A stretch of 64,000 nt of DNA from Luteolibacter arcticus (lineage in GTDB: Bacteria > Verrucomicrobiota > Verrucomicrobiia > Verrucomicrobiales > Akkermansiaceae), in the NCBI RefSeq assembly GCF_025950235.1, contig NZ_JAPDDT010000004.1:372001-436000 (forward strand). The letters run 5' to 3'. The stretch's first letter is position 1, and every line of letters starts with the position of its first letter. The notes under the pieces were generated by a model. That model did not search any database and was not told the origin of the DNA. It saw only the letters and a list, made by a program, of their open reading frames with translations. A program made the translations under genes and the position numbers. Shown here one piece after another: positions 49,435 to 59,295 of the stretch.

Positions 49435-51336
49435 AGGCAGCCCCCCCGGCTCCTCATGGGCAAGCAGTGGCCAGAGCTCGCTCAGCTTGACGGGTTTTAC
49501 CAAATGATGCGCGAACCCCGCCTCCCGGGACCGCGCCCGGTCTTCCTCCCCGCCCCAACCCGAGACGGCAATAAACACGGTGTCGGGACACTGCTCAGAG
49601 ACCCTTCGAGCGACTTCGTAGCCGTCTATCCCAGGCAGGCCGATATCGCAGATACAAAACCGGGGGCGAAGTTCGAATGCCGCGGAAACTGCTGAAATGC
49701 CGTCGGCGGCGGTTCTCACGATCATGCCGTGCGCCTCCAGCATGGTCTTCAGCAACTCCGCCGCATCCACATTGTCATCCACTACGAGAATGGTCCCGGA
49801 GACTGATAGCGGATATTGAATCTGCCCCCCGGGTGGAGCTTCCGCTGGCGGGGTGTTCGCCGCCCTCGGAATCTTCATTGAAAATTTGCTGCCCAGCCCG
49901 GGGCCGGGGCTTGCAGCGCTGACGCTTCCGCCATGCATTTCTGCCAAAGATTTCACCACCGCCAGTCCGATTCCCAAGCCCCCGCGTGAACCGGCTCCTT
50001 GGGTAAACATGTCGAAAACCGCCTCAAGCTCTTCGGGTTGAAGGCCCACGCCGCTATCTGCCACGATGATCTCTGCGGAATCCTCGTCGGTGTGAAGAGT
50101 GACCTCGATCCGTCCATCGCGGGGAGTGAACTTGAGCGCATTCAAGAGGAGGTTGACGACGCATTGCTCCAGACGAACTGCATCTCCGTTGACCCACACG
50201 GATTCTTCAGGAGCATCGACGGGGATTTCCCGGTCATTGTGATCAGGCGCGTTCAGGCATGCCGCCACTGCGGAGTGAATCACGTCTCCCAGATTCACAC
50301 GGTCATGCTTTAGTTGGATCTTCCCCTGCGTGATCCTTGAGATTTCCAACAGGTCGTCCACCAGATGCACCATGGTGTTCATCTGGCTCTCCATGATTCC
50401 GAGCACCCTCTCCCGGACTGCATCCGGAGTTTCCTGCCGCGAAAGCAGTTCGATCCCTGTCCGAATCGGCGCCAACGGGTTGCGAAGCTCATGAGCGAGC
50501 GTGGCGATGAATTCATTCTTCCGGCGGTCTGCCTCCCCCAATGCATCTTCGATCAGCTTTCGCGAGGTGAGATCCCTGGCGATCTTGACGAATTTCTGCG
50601 GGGTGCTCCCTCTTACCGGCGACACGGCGCCGCTGGCATAAAAACGACTGCCATCCTTTCTCAAATGCCATCTTTCGTCAGAGGATCGCCCCTCACGGGC
50701 AGCCACGATCAACTCTTGCCCGGGAATGCCGGCAGCGCGGTCCTCCGGCGTGAAAAGGACGTCAAAGGCACACCCCAGGATCTCGTGCTCTTCGTACCCG
50801 AAGATCCTTTCGGCACCTGCCGACCAGGAGACCACCTTGCGCTCGTGGGAAATGGTGAAAATGGCAAATTCAATCGCGCTTTCGATCATCTCCCGCTCGA
50901 AGTCCGGATCGCCTCGCGACGGGCTCCGTTCCTCCTCCTTGGGACCAAGAACGACAGAGGTTCCGAAATACAATGCCGGACCTTCCCCCGAGACCAGCGG
51001 CACCACGTGATTGGAGATCCTTTTGCAGTTCCCATGGGCATCGAAAAGAAGGTGCTCGATCACGAAGGATACCCCGGTCTCAAACGATTGCCGGAAGCGC
51101 TGTTGGCAGCTTGCCTTGTCACGGGGATCCAATCCGGCTGTCCAGCCATCCTGAATTTCCTGGGAAGGATCACGGCCGGAGAGGTCCGACCAAGCCTGGT
51201 TAAGCCAGATCCTGTTCCCCGAACTGTCGGATATCCACGCGGCAGTCTCCCAATCGTTGGCCGACTCCCGGAGCACGGCAATGTGCCCTGCCTTGAGATC
51301 CGCCGCGCTGTCGGACTGGGAGTGATCGGGGGGCAT
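49432..51336 (-). CDS. PAS hybrid histidine kinase
   Basis: A 634-residue soluble protein from the ATG at 51336. Two PAS domains (residues 25-140 and 155-275; the second ends with the PAC-like FVKIARDLTSRK) are followed by HisKA with FIATLAHELRNPLAP, HATPase (NLLLNALKFTPRDG, ADSGVGLQPEEL, GLGIGLAVVKSLAEMHGG) and a C-terminal receiver with the acceptor aspartate in FCICDIGLPGIDG and the lysine in HHLVKPVKL. No transmembrane helix is present, so it senses a cytoplasmic signal, possibly redox or light through PAS. There is no DNA-binding partner next to it; its phosphorelay partner is unknown. Confidence 0.93.
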   Translation of the reverse strand: MPPDHSQSDSAADLKAGHIAVLRESANDWETAAWISDSSGNRIWLNQAWSDLSGRDPSQEIQDGWTAGLDPRDKASCQQRFRQSFETGVSFVIEHLLFDAHGNCKRISNHVVPLVSGEGPALYFGTSVVLGPKEEERSPSRGDPDFEREMIESAIEFAIFTISHERKVVSWSAGAERIFGYEEHEILGCAFDVLFTPEDRAAGIPGQELIVAAREGRSSDERWHLRKDGSRFYASGAVSPVRGSTPQKFVKIARDLTSRKLIEDALGEADRRKNEFIATLAHELRNPLAPIRTGIELLSRQETPDAVRERVLGIMESQMNTMVHLVDDLLEISRITQGKIQLKHDRVNLGDVIHSAVAACLNAPDHNDREIPVDAPEESVWVNGDAVRLEQCVVNLLLNALKFTPRDGRIEVTLHTDEDSAEIIVADSGVGLQPEELEAVFDMFTQGAGSRGGLGIGLAVVKSLAEMHGGSVSAASPGPGLGSKFSMKIPRAANTPPAEAPPGGQIQYPLSVSGTILVVDDNVDAAELLKTMLEAHGMIVRTAADGISAVSAAFELRPRFCICDIGLPGIDGYEVARRVSEQCPDTVFIAVSGWGGEEDRARSREAGFAHHLVKPVKLSELWPLLAHEEPGGLP

Positions 51337-51561
51337 GGTTGATGGGAATCTTCGCACAATATAGGCCCACGCCAGTCAAATTTCACCCCGGGACTCACAC
51401 CTCCGGTGCCACAAAGGGAAATTCCGACCGTAGCGTTCAGAGGGCCCGCGAAGGGGGGCGGGCCGCGGGACAGAATCCCCGTGCAGCCCGCGTCGCTCTG
51501 GACGCACTTTGCACGAGGTTTGAGGAGCAAAGGTCGCCTTTCCAGCCCTTGCGAGACACCC

Positions 51562-52941
51562 TCATTTCCCCGAAAATCGCATCAGAGCCTTGAGCCTGTC
51601 GACCGTCACTCTCGGTGGCGGGTATCGGAAGGGCAAATCGATCCAAAGCGGGCGGTGCATGACGATCCTTTCACGAGTGAAAGTATCGAAACTTGCCTTG
51701 CCCCGATACCGTCCCATGCCGCTCTCACCGACACCACCGAAGGGCATGCTTTGGCCGGTGATATGAACCACGGTGTCATTGAAGCACACGCCGCCGGAGG
51801 TAGTTTCCCGGACGATGCGGTCCATGAGTTCCCGGTTTTTGGTGAAGGCATAGAGGGCAAGTGGCGCAGGCTGGGAGCGGAGCCGGGTGAGAGCTTCGTC
51901 AGGACCCTCGCATGGAATCACCGGCAAGATGGGTCCGAAGATTTCCTCCTGCAGCACCGGAGCGTCCGCGGGGACATCGATGAGCACCGTCGGATCGATG
52001 CGAAGCGCGTCGTCGTCGTAGCCACCCCCGTGGAACGCCCTTCCGTCCCGCAGGAAGGCCTTCACTCGCTCATAATGAGGGCGGTTCACGATCCTTGCAT
52101 GATCTTCCAGGCCGAAGCTGCGGAAGGCCTTGCCAAGCGCAGCTACCAGCGGGCCGTGGTGTTCGCTCGCCACCAGCACATGATCCGGTGCCACGCAGGT
52201 CTGGCCGGCATTGAGATACTTTCCCCACGCGATGCGGCGGGCGATGACTTCCAGCGACTCTCCAAGTCGCCCGTCCTTGCCCGGAAAGACCAGCACCGGG
52301 CACTTCCCACCCAGCTCCAGGGTGACGGGTGTTAGATTGGCGGCGGCGGCGGCCATGACCTTGCGTCCCGTGGGTGCGCTGCCGGTGAAGAAGATGTGGT
52401 CGAAGGGTTCCCGCAGCAGGCTCTCGCTCACGGCGGCATCTCCACTCACCACTGCCACATGCCCGAGGTGGAAAGATTCCGCGATGAGCCGGGCGATCAC
52501 GGCAGCCACCCGGGGTGAATGTTCGGAGGGCTTCAGCACCGCCGTGCCACCCGCTGCCAGCACCCCGACCAGCGGCGTGAGCAGCAACTGCAGCGGATAA
52601 TTCCATGGCCCGATGATCAGCACCGCCCCGCAAGGTTCCCGATCGACCCTGGCGCGGCCGGGCCAAGCGAGGAAAGGCACGCGGTGTCGCACCGGCTTCA
52701 TCCATCGGCTCAGGTTTGCCATGGCGTGCCTCGCCTCCCCTATCACCACGAAGAGTTCCGAGGTGTAGGCCTCCACCGCCCCCTTTCCCAGATCCGCATG
52801 CAGCGCCGCGATCAACTCCCCCTCATACCGATCCAGCCCTTGGAGCAGCCCGCGCAGGGCATCCCGCCGGGCCTCGAAGCTGCGGGTGGCGCCGGTGGCA
52901 TAGTGGGATTTCTGCTGCTGGAGGAGGTCGGCAGGTGCCAT
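51562..52941 (-). CDS. aldH: aldehyde dehydrogenase of the class-3 type, probably carotenoid aldehyde
   Basis: A 459-residue NAD(P)-dependent dehydrogenase. The nucleotide motif region has IGPWNYPLQLLLTPL and FFTGSAPTGRKV, the catalytic Glu lies in LTPVTLELGGKCP and the catalytic Cys in NAGQTCVAPDHV, followed by PVLQEEIFGPILPV. The short class-3 layout and C-terminal FRYPPP tail fit fatty or carotenoid aldehyde oxidation. It is divergent from crtP across 117 bases. In staphyloxanthin synthesis an AldH turns 4,4'-diaponeurosporen-4-al into the acid, so its place next to crtP/Q/O/N makes this substrate likely. Confidence 0.85.
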   Translation of the reverse strand: MAPADLLQQQKSHYATGATRSFEARRDALRGLLQGLDRYEGELIAALHADLGKGAVEAYTSELFVVIGEARHAMANLSRWMKPVRHRVPFLAWPGRARVDREPCGAVLIIGPWNYPLQLLLTPLVGVLAAGGTAVLKPSEHSPRVAAVIARLIAESFHLGHVAVVSGDAAVSESLLREPFDHIFFTGSAPTGRKVMAAAAANLTPVTLELGGKCPVLVFPGKDGRLGESLEVIARRIAWGKYLNAGQTCVAPDHVLVASEHHGPLVAALGKAFRSFGLEDHARIVNRPHYERVKAFLRDGRAFHGGGYDDDALRIDPTVLIDVPADAPVLQEEIFGPILPVIPCEGPDEALTRLRSQPAPLALYAFTKNRELMDRIVRETTSGGVCFNDTVVHITGQSMPFGGVGESGMGRYRGKASFDTFTRERIVMHRPLWIDLPFRYPPPRVTVDRLKALMRFSGK

Positions 52942-53058
52942 CGGGACCCACGATCCGTCACTTCCCGGGAATCTCTAGCAATAATCCAAACCCGCGACAT
53001 AATCGCCCATTCCCGGCGCAGGAAATCCTCGCGTCCGCCTTATTGCTGAAAATCTCCC

Positions 53059-54537
53059 ATGAGCAAACAAGTCATCGTGCTAGGCGCCGGCCTCGGCGGT
53101 CTTTCGGCTGCCATCTCGCTCGCCCAAGAGGGCTACCGGGTGACCATCCATGAGAAAAACGACAAGATCGGCGGCAAGCTGAACATGATCAGGAAGGACG
53201 GTTACACCTTCGACCTCGGCCCCTCGATCCTGACCCTTCCGCACATTTTCGAGCGCCTGTTCGATCGCTCCGGCCTGACGATGGCCGACTACATCCCGAT
53301 CCGGCCGGTGCGCCCGCATTGGCGGAATTTCTTCGAAGACTCGGAGCCCATCGACCTCCACCCGGACCCTGCGGTGATGGCGGTGGAAGCGCGGAAGGCA
53401 GGCGAGGATCCCGCCGCCGTGCAGCGCTTCCTCGATTACTCCTACAAGCTCTACGATCTGGTCAACGAGGGCTACTTCGAGAAGGGACTGGATACCGCCA
53501 AGGACTTCTCCGAATACTACGGCTTCTGGAAGTCCACCGGCTTTGACCTCCTGCGCACCATGCACGGCGGTGTGCAACGCCACCTGAAGACCCGGAAGAT
53601 GCGGGATATCTTCGACTACTTCATCAAATACGTGGGCTCCTCCGCCTATCAGGCCCCTGCGTTCATGAATTGCCTGCCGGCGATTCAGTTCCGCTATGAC
53701 CTGTGGTACGTGGATGGCGGGATGTATGGCATTGCAGTCGGTCTTGGGAGACTGATGGAAACCCTCGGGATCGAAGTAAGATTGAATAGCCCGGTGCAGG
53801 AAATCCGCCGCGACGTGGACCGCGTCATCGGCATCGTCACCGGTGATGGCACCTTCCACCCTGCAGACATCGTGGTCTCGAATGTCGAGGTGATCCCCGC
53901 CCACCGGGATCTGTTAGGCGAAGATGAGGTCTTCATGAAGACGCTGGAGAAATACGAGCCCGCCTGCTCCGGCCTAGTTCTGGAGCTGGGGCTGGATACG
54001 ACCTACCCTCAGCTCGCGCATCACAATTTCTTCTTCTCCGCGGACCAGCGAAAGCACTTCCACAGCGTCTTCCGCGAGCGCCGGCTGCCCGATGACCCGA
54101 CGATCTATCTGGTCGCGGCCTCGCGAAGTGACCCGACGGTGGCACCACCCGGCTGCGATTCGCTGAAGATCCTTCCCCACATCCCCTATATCGACGACCG
54201 TAATCCTCTTACCCAGGCGGACTACGAGACCTTCAAGGAGCGGGTGCTGGACAAGCTTGAGCGCATGGGCCTGACCGACCTCCGCCGTCACATCGTGGTG
54301 GAGCACCTGTGGACACCGCTGGACATCCGCGAGCAATATAACTCGAACAAGGGCTCGATCTACGGGGTGGTCTCGGACCGTTTCAAGAACTTCGCCTTCA
54401 AGGCCCCGAAGCAGAGCAGCCGCTATCGGAATCTCTTCTTCGTCGGCGGGTCGATCAATCCCGGTGGGGGGATGCCGATGGTGGTCCAGTGCGGCCAGAA
54501 CGTTTGCCAGAAGATCGTCGCATGGGACCGGAACTGA
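53059..54537 (+). CDS. crtP: C30 carotenoid oxidase, CrtP-type
   Basis: A 492-residue flavoprotein of the phytoene-desaturase family. The dinucleotide motif is VIVLGAGLGGLSAAISLAQ and the family signature FDLGPSILTLPHIFERLFD follows. The blocks FIKYVGSSAYQAPAF, LAHHNFFFSADQ and PDDPTIYLVAASRSDPTVAP and the end FFVGGSINPGGGMPMVVQCG strongly resemble staphylococcal CrtP, which oxidises a terminal methyl of 4,4'-diaponeurosporene, more than CrtN (recalled family pattern). It is the first of three overlapping genes; the next starts 16 bases before its stop. Confidence 0.88.
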   Translation: MSKQVIVLGAGLGGLSAAISLAQEGYRVTIHEKNDKIGGKLNMIRKDGYTFDLGPSILTLPHIFERLFDRSGLTMADYIPIRPVRPHWRNFFEDSEPIDLHPDPAVMAVEARKAGEDPAAVQRFLDYSYKLYDLVNEGYFEKGLDTAKDFSEYYGFWKSTGFDLLRTMHGGVQRHLKTRKMRDIFDYFIKYVGSSAYQAPAFMNCLPAIQFRYDLWYVDGGMYGIAVGLGRLMETLGIEVRLNSPVQEIRRDVDRVIGIVTGDGTFHPADIVVSNVEVIPAHRDLLGEDEVFMKTLEKYEPACSGLVLELGLDTTYPQLAHHNFFFSADQRKHFHSVFRERRLPDDPTIYLVAASRSDPTVAPPGCDSLKILPHIPYIDDRNPLTQADYETFKERVLDKLERMGLTDLRRHIVVEHLWTPLDIREQYNSNKGSIYGVVSDRFKNFAFKAPKQSSRYRNLFFVGGSINPGGGMPMVVQCGQNVCQKIVAWDRN

Positions 54538-55568
54538 TCGTTCTGTCGCTGGGCGCTCTTCACTGGCTCATCTCGCTGCGGATGTTCGCCGCGCTGCGCG
54601 CCTGCGGTCGGGATCGAGAAAGCGGCGCTGCATTGTTAGAGAAGCTATCGATCATCATCCCCGCCCGCAACGAGGCGCACCACCTGCCACGCCTCCTGGA
54701 TTCCCTTCGTTCACAGACGGCTGCTCCACTCGAAGTCCTTGTAGTGGATGATGATTCCACGGATGGCACCGCAGAGGTAGCTGCCGCTCATGGTGCCACG
54801 GTGATCCAGTCGAGCCCGCTTCCCGCGGGCTGGCGCGGCAAGAGCTGGGCTTGCGAGCAGGGTGCAGCGCGCGCGCGTGGCGAGCTGCTGATGTTCCTGG
54901 ATGCGGACTGTTGGTTTGAAAGCGGAGGCTTGGAAGCCGTGCTCGCGCGTTATCCGGGAGGGGCCTTCTCCGTGGCACCGTATCACCGGGTCGAGAAGCC
55001 CTATGAAGAACTCTCCGCCTTCTTCAATCTGATCATGATCGCCGCCACCGTGCCGGTTAACCTGTTGGGCCAATGCCTGCTGATCCGCCGCGAGGATTAC
55101 CAGCTCGGCGGCGGCCACGCCTCCGTAAAGGACAAGATACTGGAGAATGTCTGCCTCGCGAATAAGCTACGCGAGGCAGGTGTCCGCACTTCCAGCACCA
55201 CCGGAAAGGGTACGCTGGCCTTCCGCATGTATCCGGATGGGCTCCCCTCTCTCATCGCCGGTTGGACGAAGGGCTTCGCCGCCGGTGCCGCCGCCACGCC
55301 ACGATCCACCTTGATACTTATCTCGACATGGATCAGCGGACTCATACTTGGCCTCTTCGGCTGTCTCATCACGCCGTGGGCCCTTCTCATCTATCTGGCC
55401 TTCGCGGTCCAATTGGCGGCCATGCTTCGCCGAATCGGGAATTTTTCCTCCCTCACCGCCCTATTCTATCCCCTGCCGCTGTTTTTCTACATCGCCGTAT
55501 TTGTCAGGTCGTTGGGAGGTGCGGGCAAAACCGTGAAATGGAAAGGACGGGAGGTAAATGCCGGGTGA
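54522..55568 (+). CDS. crtQ: GT2 glycosyltransferase, CrtQ-type
   Basis: A 348-residue membrane-associated glycosyltransferase from the ATG at 54522, which overlaps crtP. After one N-terminal helix come the GT2 strands LSIIIPARNEAHHLPRLLDS, LEVLVVDDDSTDGTAEVA and the metal motif LMFLDADCWFESGG, then a QLGGGHASVKDKILEN region, and two or three C-terminal helices (LILISTWISGLILGLFGCLI, PLPLFFYIAVFVRSLGG). CrtQ joins glucose to the diaponeurosporenoic acid. Context (crtP before, crtO after, 11-base overlap) supports the call. Confidence 0.85.
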   Translation: MGPELIVLSLGALHWLISLRMFAALRACGRDRESGAALLEKLSIIIPARNEAHHLPRLLDSLRSQTAAPLEVLVVDDDSTDGTAEVAAAHGATVIQSSPLPAGWRGKSWACEQGAARARGELLMFLDADCWFESGGLEAVLARYPGGAFSVAPYHRVEKPYEELSAFFNLIMIAATVPVNLLGQCLLIRREDYQLGGGHASVKDKILENVCLANKLREAGVRTSSTTGKGTLAFRMYPDGLPSLIAGWTKGFAAGAAATPRSTLILISTWISGLILGLFGCLITPWALLIYLAFAVQLAAMLRRIGNFSSLTALFYPLPLFFYIAVFVRSLGGAGKTVKWKGREVNAG

Positions 55569-56040
55569 ACTGCCGGTCGCGGCGGTGATCGCCATGAATG
55601 CCGCCGGCCTTCCCGCGCTCCAACTCGGCTGCGCGTGGCTCTTCACGCGGCTGCCGGAGCGATGGTTCAACCGGCCTTACCGCCCACAGGCAAGCCGGCC
55701 CGGCCGCGGCTTCCTAAGCATCCACCGTTGGAAGGATGCGATCCCCGATGGCGCGAGTTGGTTCCGCGGCGGATTTGCCAAGGCTACCTTGACCGCGCAT
55801 GATCCGGCCTACATCCGCCGCTTCATCGCCGAGACGCGCCGCGGTGAAGCGTGCCATTGGACGGTTCTCGCCGTGATCCCCCTCTTCTTCCTCTGGAATC
55901 CATGGTGGGGAGACCTGATCATCGCGATCTATGCCCTCGCGGCCAATCTCCCGTGCATCCTCATCCAGCGCTACAACCGCTGCCGGCTGCAGCACGTGCT
56001 AGGGCGATACACCCGCACGCCTACAGCAGCGCGCTCGTGA
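55558..56040 (+). CDS. crtO: carotenoid glycoside acyltransferase, CrtO-type
   Basis: A 160-residue membrane protein with hydrophobic helices at both ends. The middle has [20 protein letters not shown], then [20 protein letters not shown] and [20 protein letters not shown], the pattern of staphylococcal CrtO, which adds a fatty acid to the glucose. Its start overlaps crtQ by 11 bases, and its 3' end overlaps the convergent crtN by 20 bases. Confidence 0.85.
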   Translation: MPGELPVAAVIAMNAAGLPALQLGCAWLFTRLPERWFNRPYRPQASRPGRGFLSIHRWKDAIPDGASWFRGGFAKATLTAHDPAYIRRFIAETRRGEACHWTVLAVIPLFFLWNPWWGDLIIAIYALAANLPCILIQRYNRCRLQHVLGRYTRTPTAARS

Positions 56041-57538
56041 AGTCCGCCTTCTCGTAAGCCACGCCGCGGCGGTCGCACAGCAGGTTCGAGGAAATACGAC
56101 CGCTCTCGTAGATCGTGGGAAGCCCGCTCCCGGGATGGGTGCCGCCACCCACCAGGTAGAGATTGTCGTAGCCGCTCATGCGATTGTGCGGCCGCAGGTA
56201 GAGCATCTGGTCCAGAGTGTGGGCGAGGTTGAAGGTGGCCCCCATGAAGATGTCCAGATCGTCACGCCAATCCACTGGCGTGATCATCCGCTCTTCCACG
56301 ATGTGCTTCCGCAGGTCTTTCAACTCGGAGCGCTGCTCGATACGGCTGAGCACCTTCTCGCGGAACTCCGGCGCGTGGCGTTCCCAATCGAAGCCGTGCC
56401 GGGTATTGATGGTGGGCACCAGCACGTAGATCCCGGATTTCCCCGCGGGTGCCACCAGCGGGTCGTTGATGCTGGAGTTCCGGATGTAGATCGACATGTC
56501 GTCCGAGGCGAGCCGCTCGCCCTGGATCTCCGAGACATTCCGGCGGTAGTCATCCGCGAAGAGGATGTGATGGTGCGGTTGCTCCGGGAAGATGGTGTCG
56601 AGCCCCAGGTAGAGCATGAAGGTGGAGCAGGAGAACTTCTTCTTCTCCAACTGCTTGGTTGCCCGAGAGCGTTTGCCCATGAGTGAAGTCACCGCGTGCG
56701 CATAATCCGCATTCATGATCGCATCGTCACACTCGATCTTCTCGCCGTCCTCGAGGATCACGCCCGTGACTGAGGAGCCCTCGAACAAGACCTCCTGGAC
56801 CCCGTTCCCCAGGCGCAGCGTGCCGCCGTGCTCCTCAAAGACCTTCGCCATGGCATTCGAGATCTGGCACAAGCCACCCTTCACGTGGTAGATCCCGTAT
56901 TTATACTCGGTGTAGGAAAGTATGCTGAAGAGCGCCGGACAACTCCACGGTGACATTCCAAGGTACTTCGCCTGGAAGGTGAACGCCAGCTTCAGCCGGT
57001 CGTCCGTAAAGTAGCGGTCCAGCACATCCACCACTGAGGCGGCCGTCGCGACGTAGGGGAAGGCCTTGAAGAGCGTGGCGCTGAGGTAGGATCGCCACTG
57101 GTGATAGGGCCGCTGGAGGCAGGGATAGATGGTGCGCATCTTCACCTGGTGGTCCGCCATGAAGCGGCGGTGTCCCTCTGCGTTCCCGGGAAACGCCTGG
57201 CCGATCCGCTGGGCCATCTTCTCGACATCCGAGGTCGTCTCAAGCGAGGTATCCCCCCAGGACAAGCGTGCCATGGGATCCAGCAAGAGGAAATCCAAGT
57301 AATCTTCCGATTTCCGGCCCGCCTCCGCAAAGACCTCATCGAGAGTAAACTTCTGGTGGAGGAAGGTGGGACCGGTGTCGAAGGAGAAGTCCCCCGCCTT
57401 GAGTTCGGCATTCCGACCGCCGACCCGATCCTTCTTTTCCACGATCGTCACATCGAAGCCACGCCGGGCAAGAATCATCCCCGCGGTCAGTCCTCCCGGC
57501 CCTGCTCCGATGATAACCACCCGTTTGTCCGTTCGCAT
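56021..57538 (-). CDS. crtN: C30 carotenoid desaturase, CrtN-type
   Basis: A 505-residue flavoprotein from the ATG at 57538 ([20 protein letters not shown]). The dinucleotide motif is followed by [20 protein letters not shown]. The blocks [37 protein letters not shown] and [18 protein letters not shown] and the end [17 protein letters not shown] resemble dehydrosqualene desaturase CrtN, which makes 4,4'-diaponeurosporene. It faces the crtPQO genes and overlaps crtO by 20 bases. No squalene or dehydrosqualene synthase gene is in the window. Confidence 0.87.
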   Translation of the reverse strand: MRTDKRVVIIGAGPGGLTAGMILARRGFDVTIVEKKDRVGGRNAELKAGDFSFDTGPTFLHQKFTLDEVFAEAGRKSEDYLDFLLLDPMARLSWGDTSLETTSDVEKMAQRIGQAFPGNAEGHRRFMADHQVKMRTIYPCLQRPYHQWRSYLSATLFKAFPYVATAASVVDVLDRYFTDDRLKLAFTFQAKYLGMSPWSCPALFSILSYTEYKYGIYHVKGGLCQISNAMAKVFEEHGGTLRLGNGVQEVLFEGSSVTGVILEDGEKIECDDAIMNADYAHAVTSLMGKRSRATKQLEKKKFSCSTFMLYLGLDTIFPEQPHHHILFADDYRRNVSEIQGERLASDDMSIYIRNSSINDPLVAPAGKSGIYVLVPTINTRHGFDWERHAPEFREKVLSRIEQRSELKDLRKHIVEERMITPVDWRDDLDIFMGATFNLAHTLDQMLYLRPHNRMSGYDNLYLVGGGTHPGSGLPTIYESGRISSNLLCDRRGVAYEKADFTSALL

Positions 57539-57714
57539 CGCCGCTTCGATAGCGCAGATCCGTGCAGATTCTAACCAAAATAGCCGGTTCCGGGCAAATC
57601 GCCCAAGCGCAAGGCCCGACCGTGAAGCGGGAGGCAAATCGTATGCCTCAGGTTCAGCTGGAACGAAGGTTCAGTGGCCCCTTTGGACAGATGAAGGGAG
57701 TTCGGCAGGCGCTT

Positions 57715-58611
57715 TCACGGAACCTCTCTCCCCCACGGCATGGCCGAGGAGGTCCCCCGGCGCGTGACTTGGATGGCAGCATAGCGAACCGCAAACAGGC
57801 ATGCCTGTTCAAGCGTGTGCCCTGAGGCCAACCTGGCCACCAAGGCACCATTGAACGCGTCTCCCGCACCCGACGTGTCGATGGCGTCAACCGTGGGGGC
57901 GGGCAAGTGCAGCTCCATGGCCCCATGCAGCAGCCCCACGCCACGTGATCCCAGCGTGATCGCAACCGCTCCCGGCCCCATCGATTGGAGCCGGCGAGCC
58001 GCGACCCGCCAGTCCCCATCCACGCCATATCCGGTCAGTGCGGCAGCCTCGGATTCATTGGGAGTGATCACATCCGTCAGGGCCAGCAGCTCATCCGGCA
58101 GCGGGACGGTTGGCGCGGGAGCGGGATTGAGCACCGTCATGACGCCCGCGGCGCGGGCCAGGCGAAATGCCCCTAAAACCGCCGCTACCGGACATTCAAG
58201 CTGCGCGAGAACAACGCTCGCGCTGGCGATGTGGCTCTGGGCGGCTCCGATGTCACTTTCGTCGAGCAGGGCATTGGCTCCCGGGTCGATGGCGATCGCA
58301 TTTTCACCGTCGTCCCCCACAAGGATCACTCCGCAACCCGACGGCACCCCTACCGCTGCCTGGTTAACGTGGTCGCAGGATATGCCCTCGGAACGCAGGA
58401 AATCGGTAGCCTTGGCGGCATAGGCATCCGTCCCGAGCTTCATCACCGGAAGCACCTCGGCGCCACAGCGGCCGGCCGCAATGGTCATGTTGAACCCCTT
58501 GCCGCCCAGTCCTTCGCGGAACGCGCCCGCCTGGGTTTCACCCGGTCTCATCAATCGCGGGACCCGGAATATGAGTTCGCTCACATAGCTGGCGATGACG
58601 ACCACTTTCAT
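57715..58611 (-). CDS. PfkB-family sugar kinase, ribokinase-like
   Basis: A 298-residue kinase from the ATG at 58611, which overlaps the TGA of the aldolase gene (ATGA at 58608-58611). The N-terminal GGKGFNMTIAAGRCG block is the ribokinase-type substrate motif and the C-terminal DAIDTSGAGDAFNGAL holds the catalytic aspartate and anion hole. NPAPAPTVPLPDEL and NESEAAALTG are also ribokinase-like. The substrate in this operon is unknown; it may be a deoxy- or keto-sugar made by the partner enzymes. It is the last gene of the leftward sugar operon. Confidence 0.9.
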   Translation of the reverse strand: MKVVVIASYVSELIFRVPRLMRPGETQAGAFREGLGGKGFNMTIAAGRCGAEVLPVMKLGTDAYAAKATDFLRSEGISCDHVNQAAVGVPSGCGVILVGDDGENAIAIDPGANALLDESDIGAAQSHIASASVVLAQLECPVAAVLGAFRLARAAGVMTVLNPAPAPTVPLPDELLALTDVITPNESEAAALTGYGVDGDWRVAARRLQSMGPGAVAITLGSRGVGLLHGAMELHLPAPTVDAIDTSGAGDAFNGALVARLASGHTLEQACLFAVRYAAIQVTRRGTSSAMPWGREVP

Positions 58612-59291
58612 GTGCATAGGATGCTTCCCGAACACTTCGTCCACGCCGGCTCGAATCCATCCATCGCGCGAAGCACGTTGTCGTGTTCCAGCATCTCCCG
58701 AAACAGACCGGTGAAGACGATGCCACCGGTGCTTCCCGAGCGCAGGGCGAGTTCGAAATCGTCCACCGTCCGGAGGCTCGCCGGGACCAGTTCCATGGCG
58801 GCACTGAGCCGCGAGGCCTCAAAACAAAGCCGCGCTGGATCCATGCCCAAGTCCCGCATCCGCGCGAAGTAGGGGCAAAGGAACCGCGCACCTGCGGCGG
58901 CGGCAGCGGCGGCCTGGGCAAGCGTGGCCACCGCCGTGATCAACACGGGCGCGTCCCGCAATGCGGCGGCAGCTGAGAAGCCCTCCGCCGTCGCGGGTAT
59001 CTTCGGCAGCAGCCGTGGGTCCAATGCCCGGATGGCCGCGGCCTGACGAAGGAAGCTTTCCCGGTCGGGCCCGCGGAGCTGAAGAAACACCGGGAGGCCG
59101 GTATCGCCGGCGATTCTCGCCGCAGTCCTTTCGGGAGGCACTCCGTCGGCTTCGCGCCACGAAGCGAGCACGTCGGGATTGGTGACCACCGCTTCCACCA
59201 ATCCCGTGGCAGCGGCAGCGAGGATCTCATCCACCGGGCCGGCAACCCAGAGGCGCGGTCTGACAGCGGGCGTTACAAGCAGATCGGACAT
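58608..59291 (-). CDS. transaldolase/fructose-6-phosphate-aldolase-like protein
   Basis: A 227-residue protein from the ATG at 59291. It follows the short transaldolase (TalC/Fsa) barrel: LWVAGPVDEILAAAATGLVE, an early VVTNPDVLASW, the Schiff-base lysine in RLLPKIPATAEGFSAAAAL, ATLAQAAAAAAAGARFLCPY and the end SLRTVDDFELALRSGSTGG. It would cleave or form a sugar phosphate by aldol reaction. It is 4 bases downstream of the sialidase-like gene and overlaps the kinase gene, so kinase and aldolase probably act in sequence. Confidence 0.8.
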   Translation of the reverse strand: MSDLLVTPAVRPRLWVAGPVDEILAAAATGLVEAVVTNPDVLASWREADGVPPERTAARIAGDTGLPVFLQLRGPDRESFLRQAAAIRALDPRLLPKIPATAEGFSAAAALRDAPVLITAVATLAQAAAAAAAGARFLCPYFARMRDLGMDPARLCFEASRLSAAMELVPASLRTVDDFELALRSGSTGGIVFTGLFREMLEHDNVLRAMDGFEPAWTKCSGSILCT

Positions 59292-59295
59292 CGAT

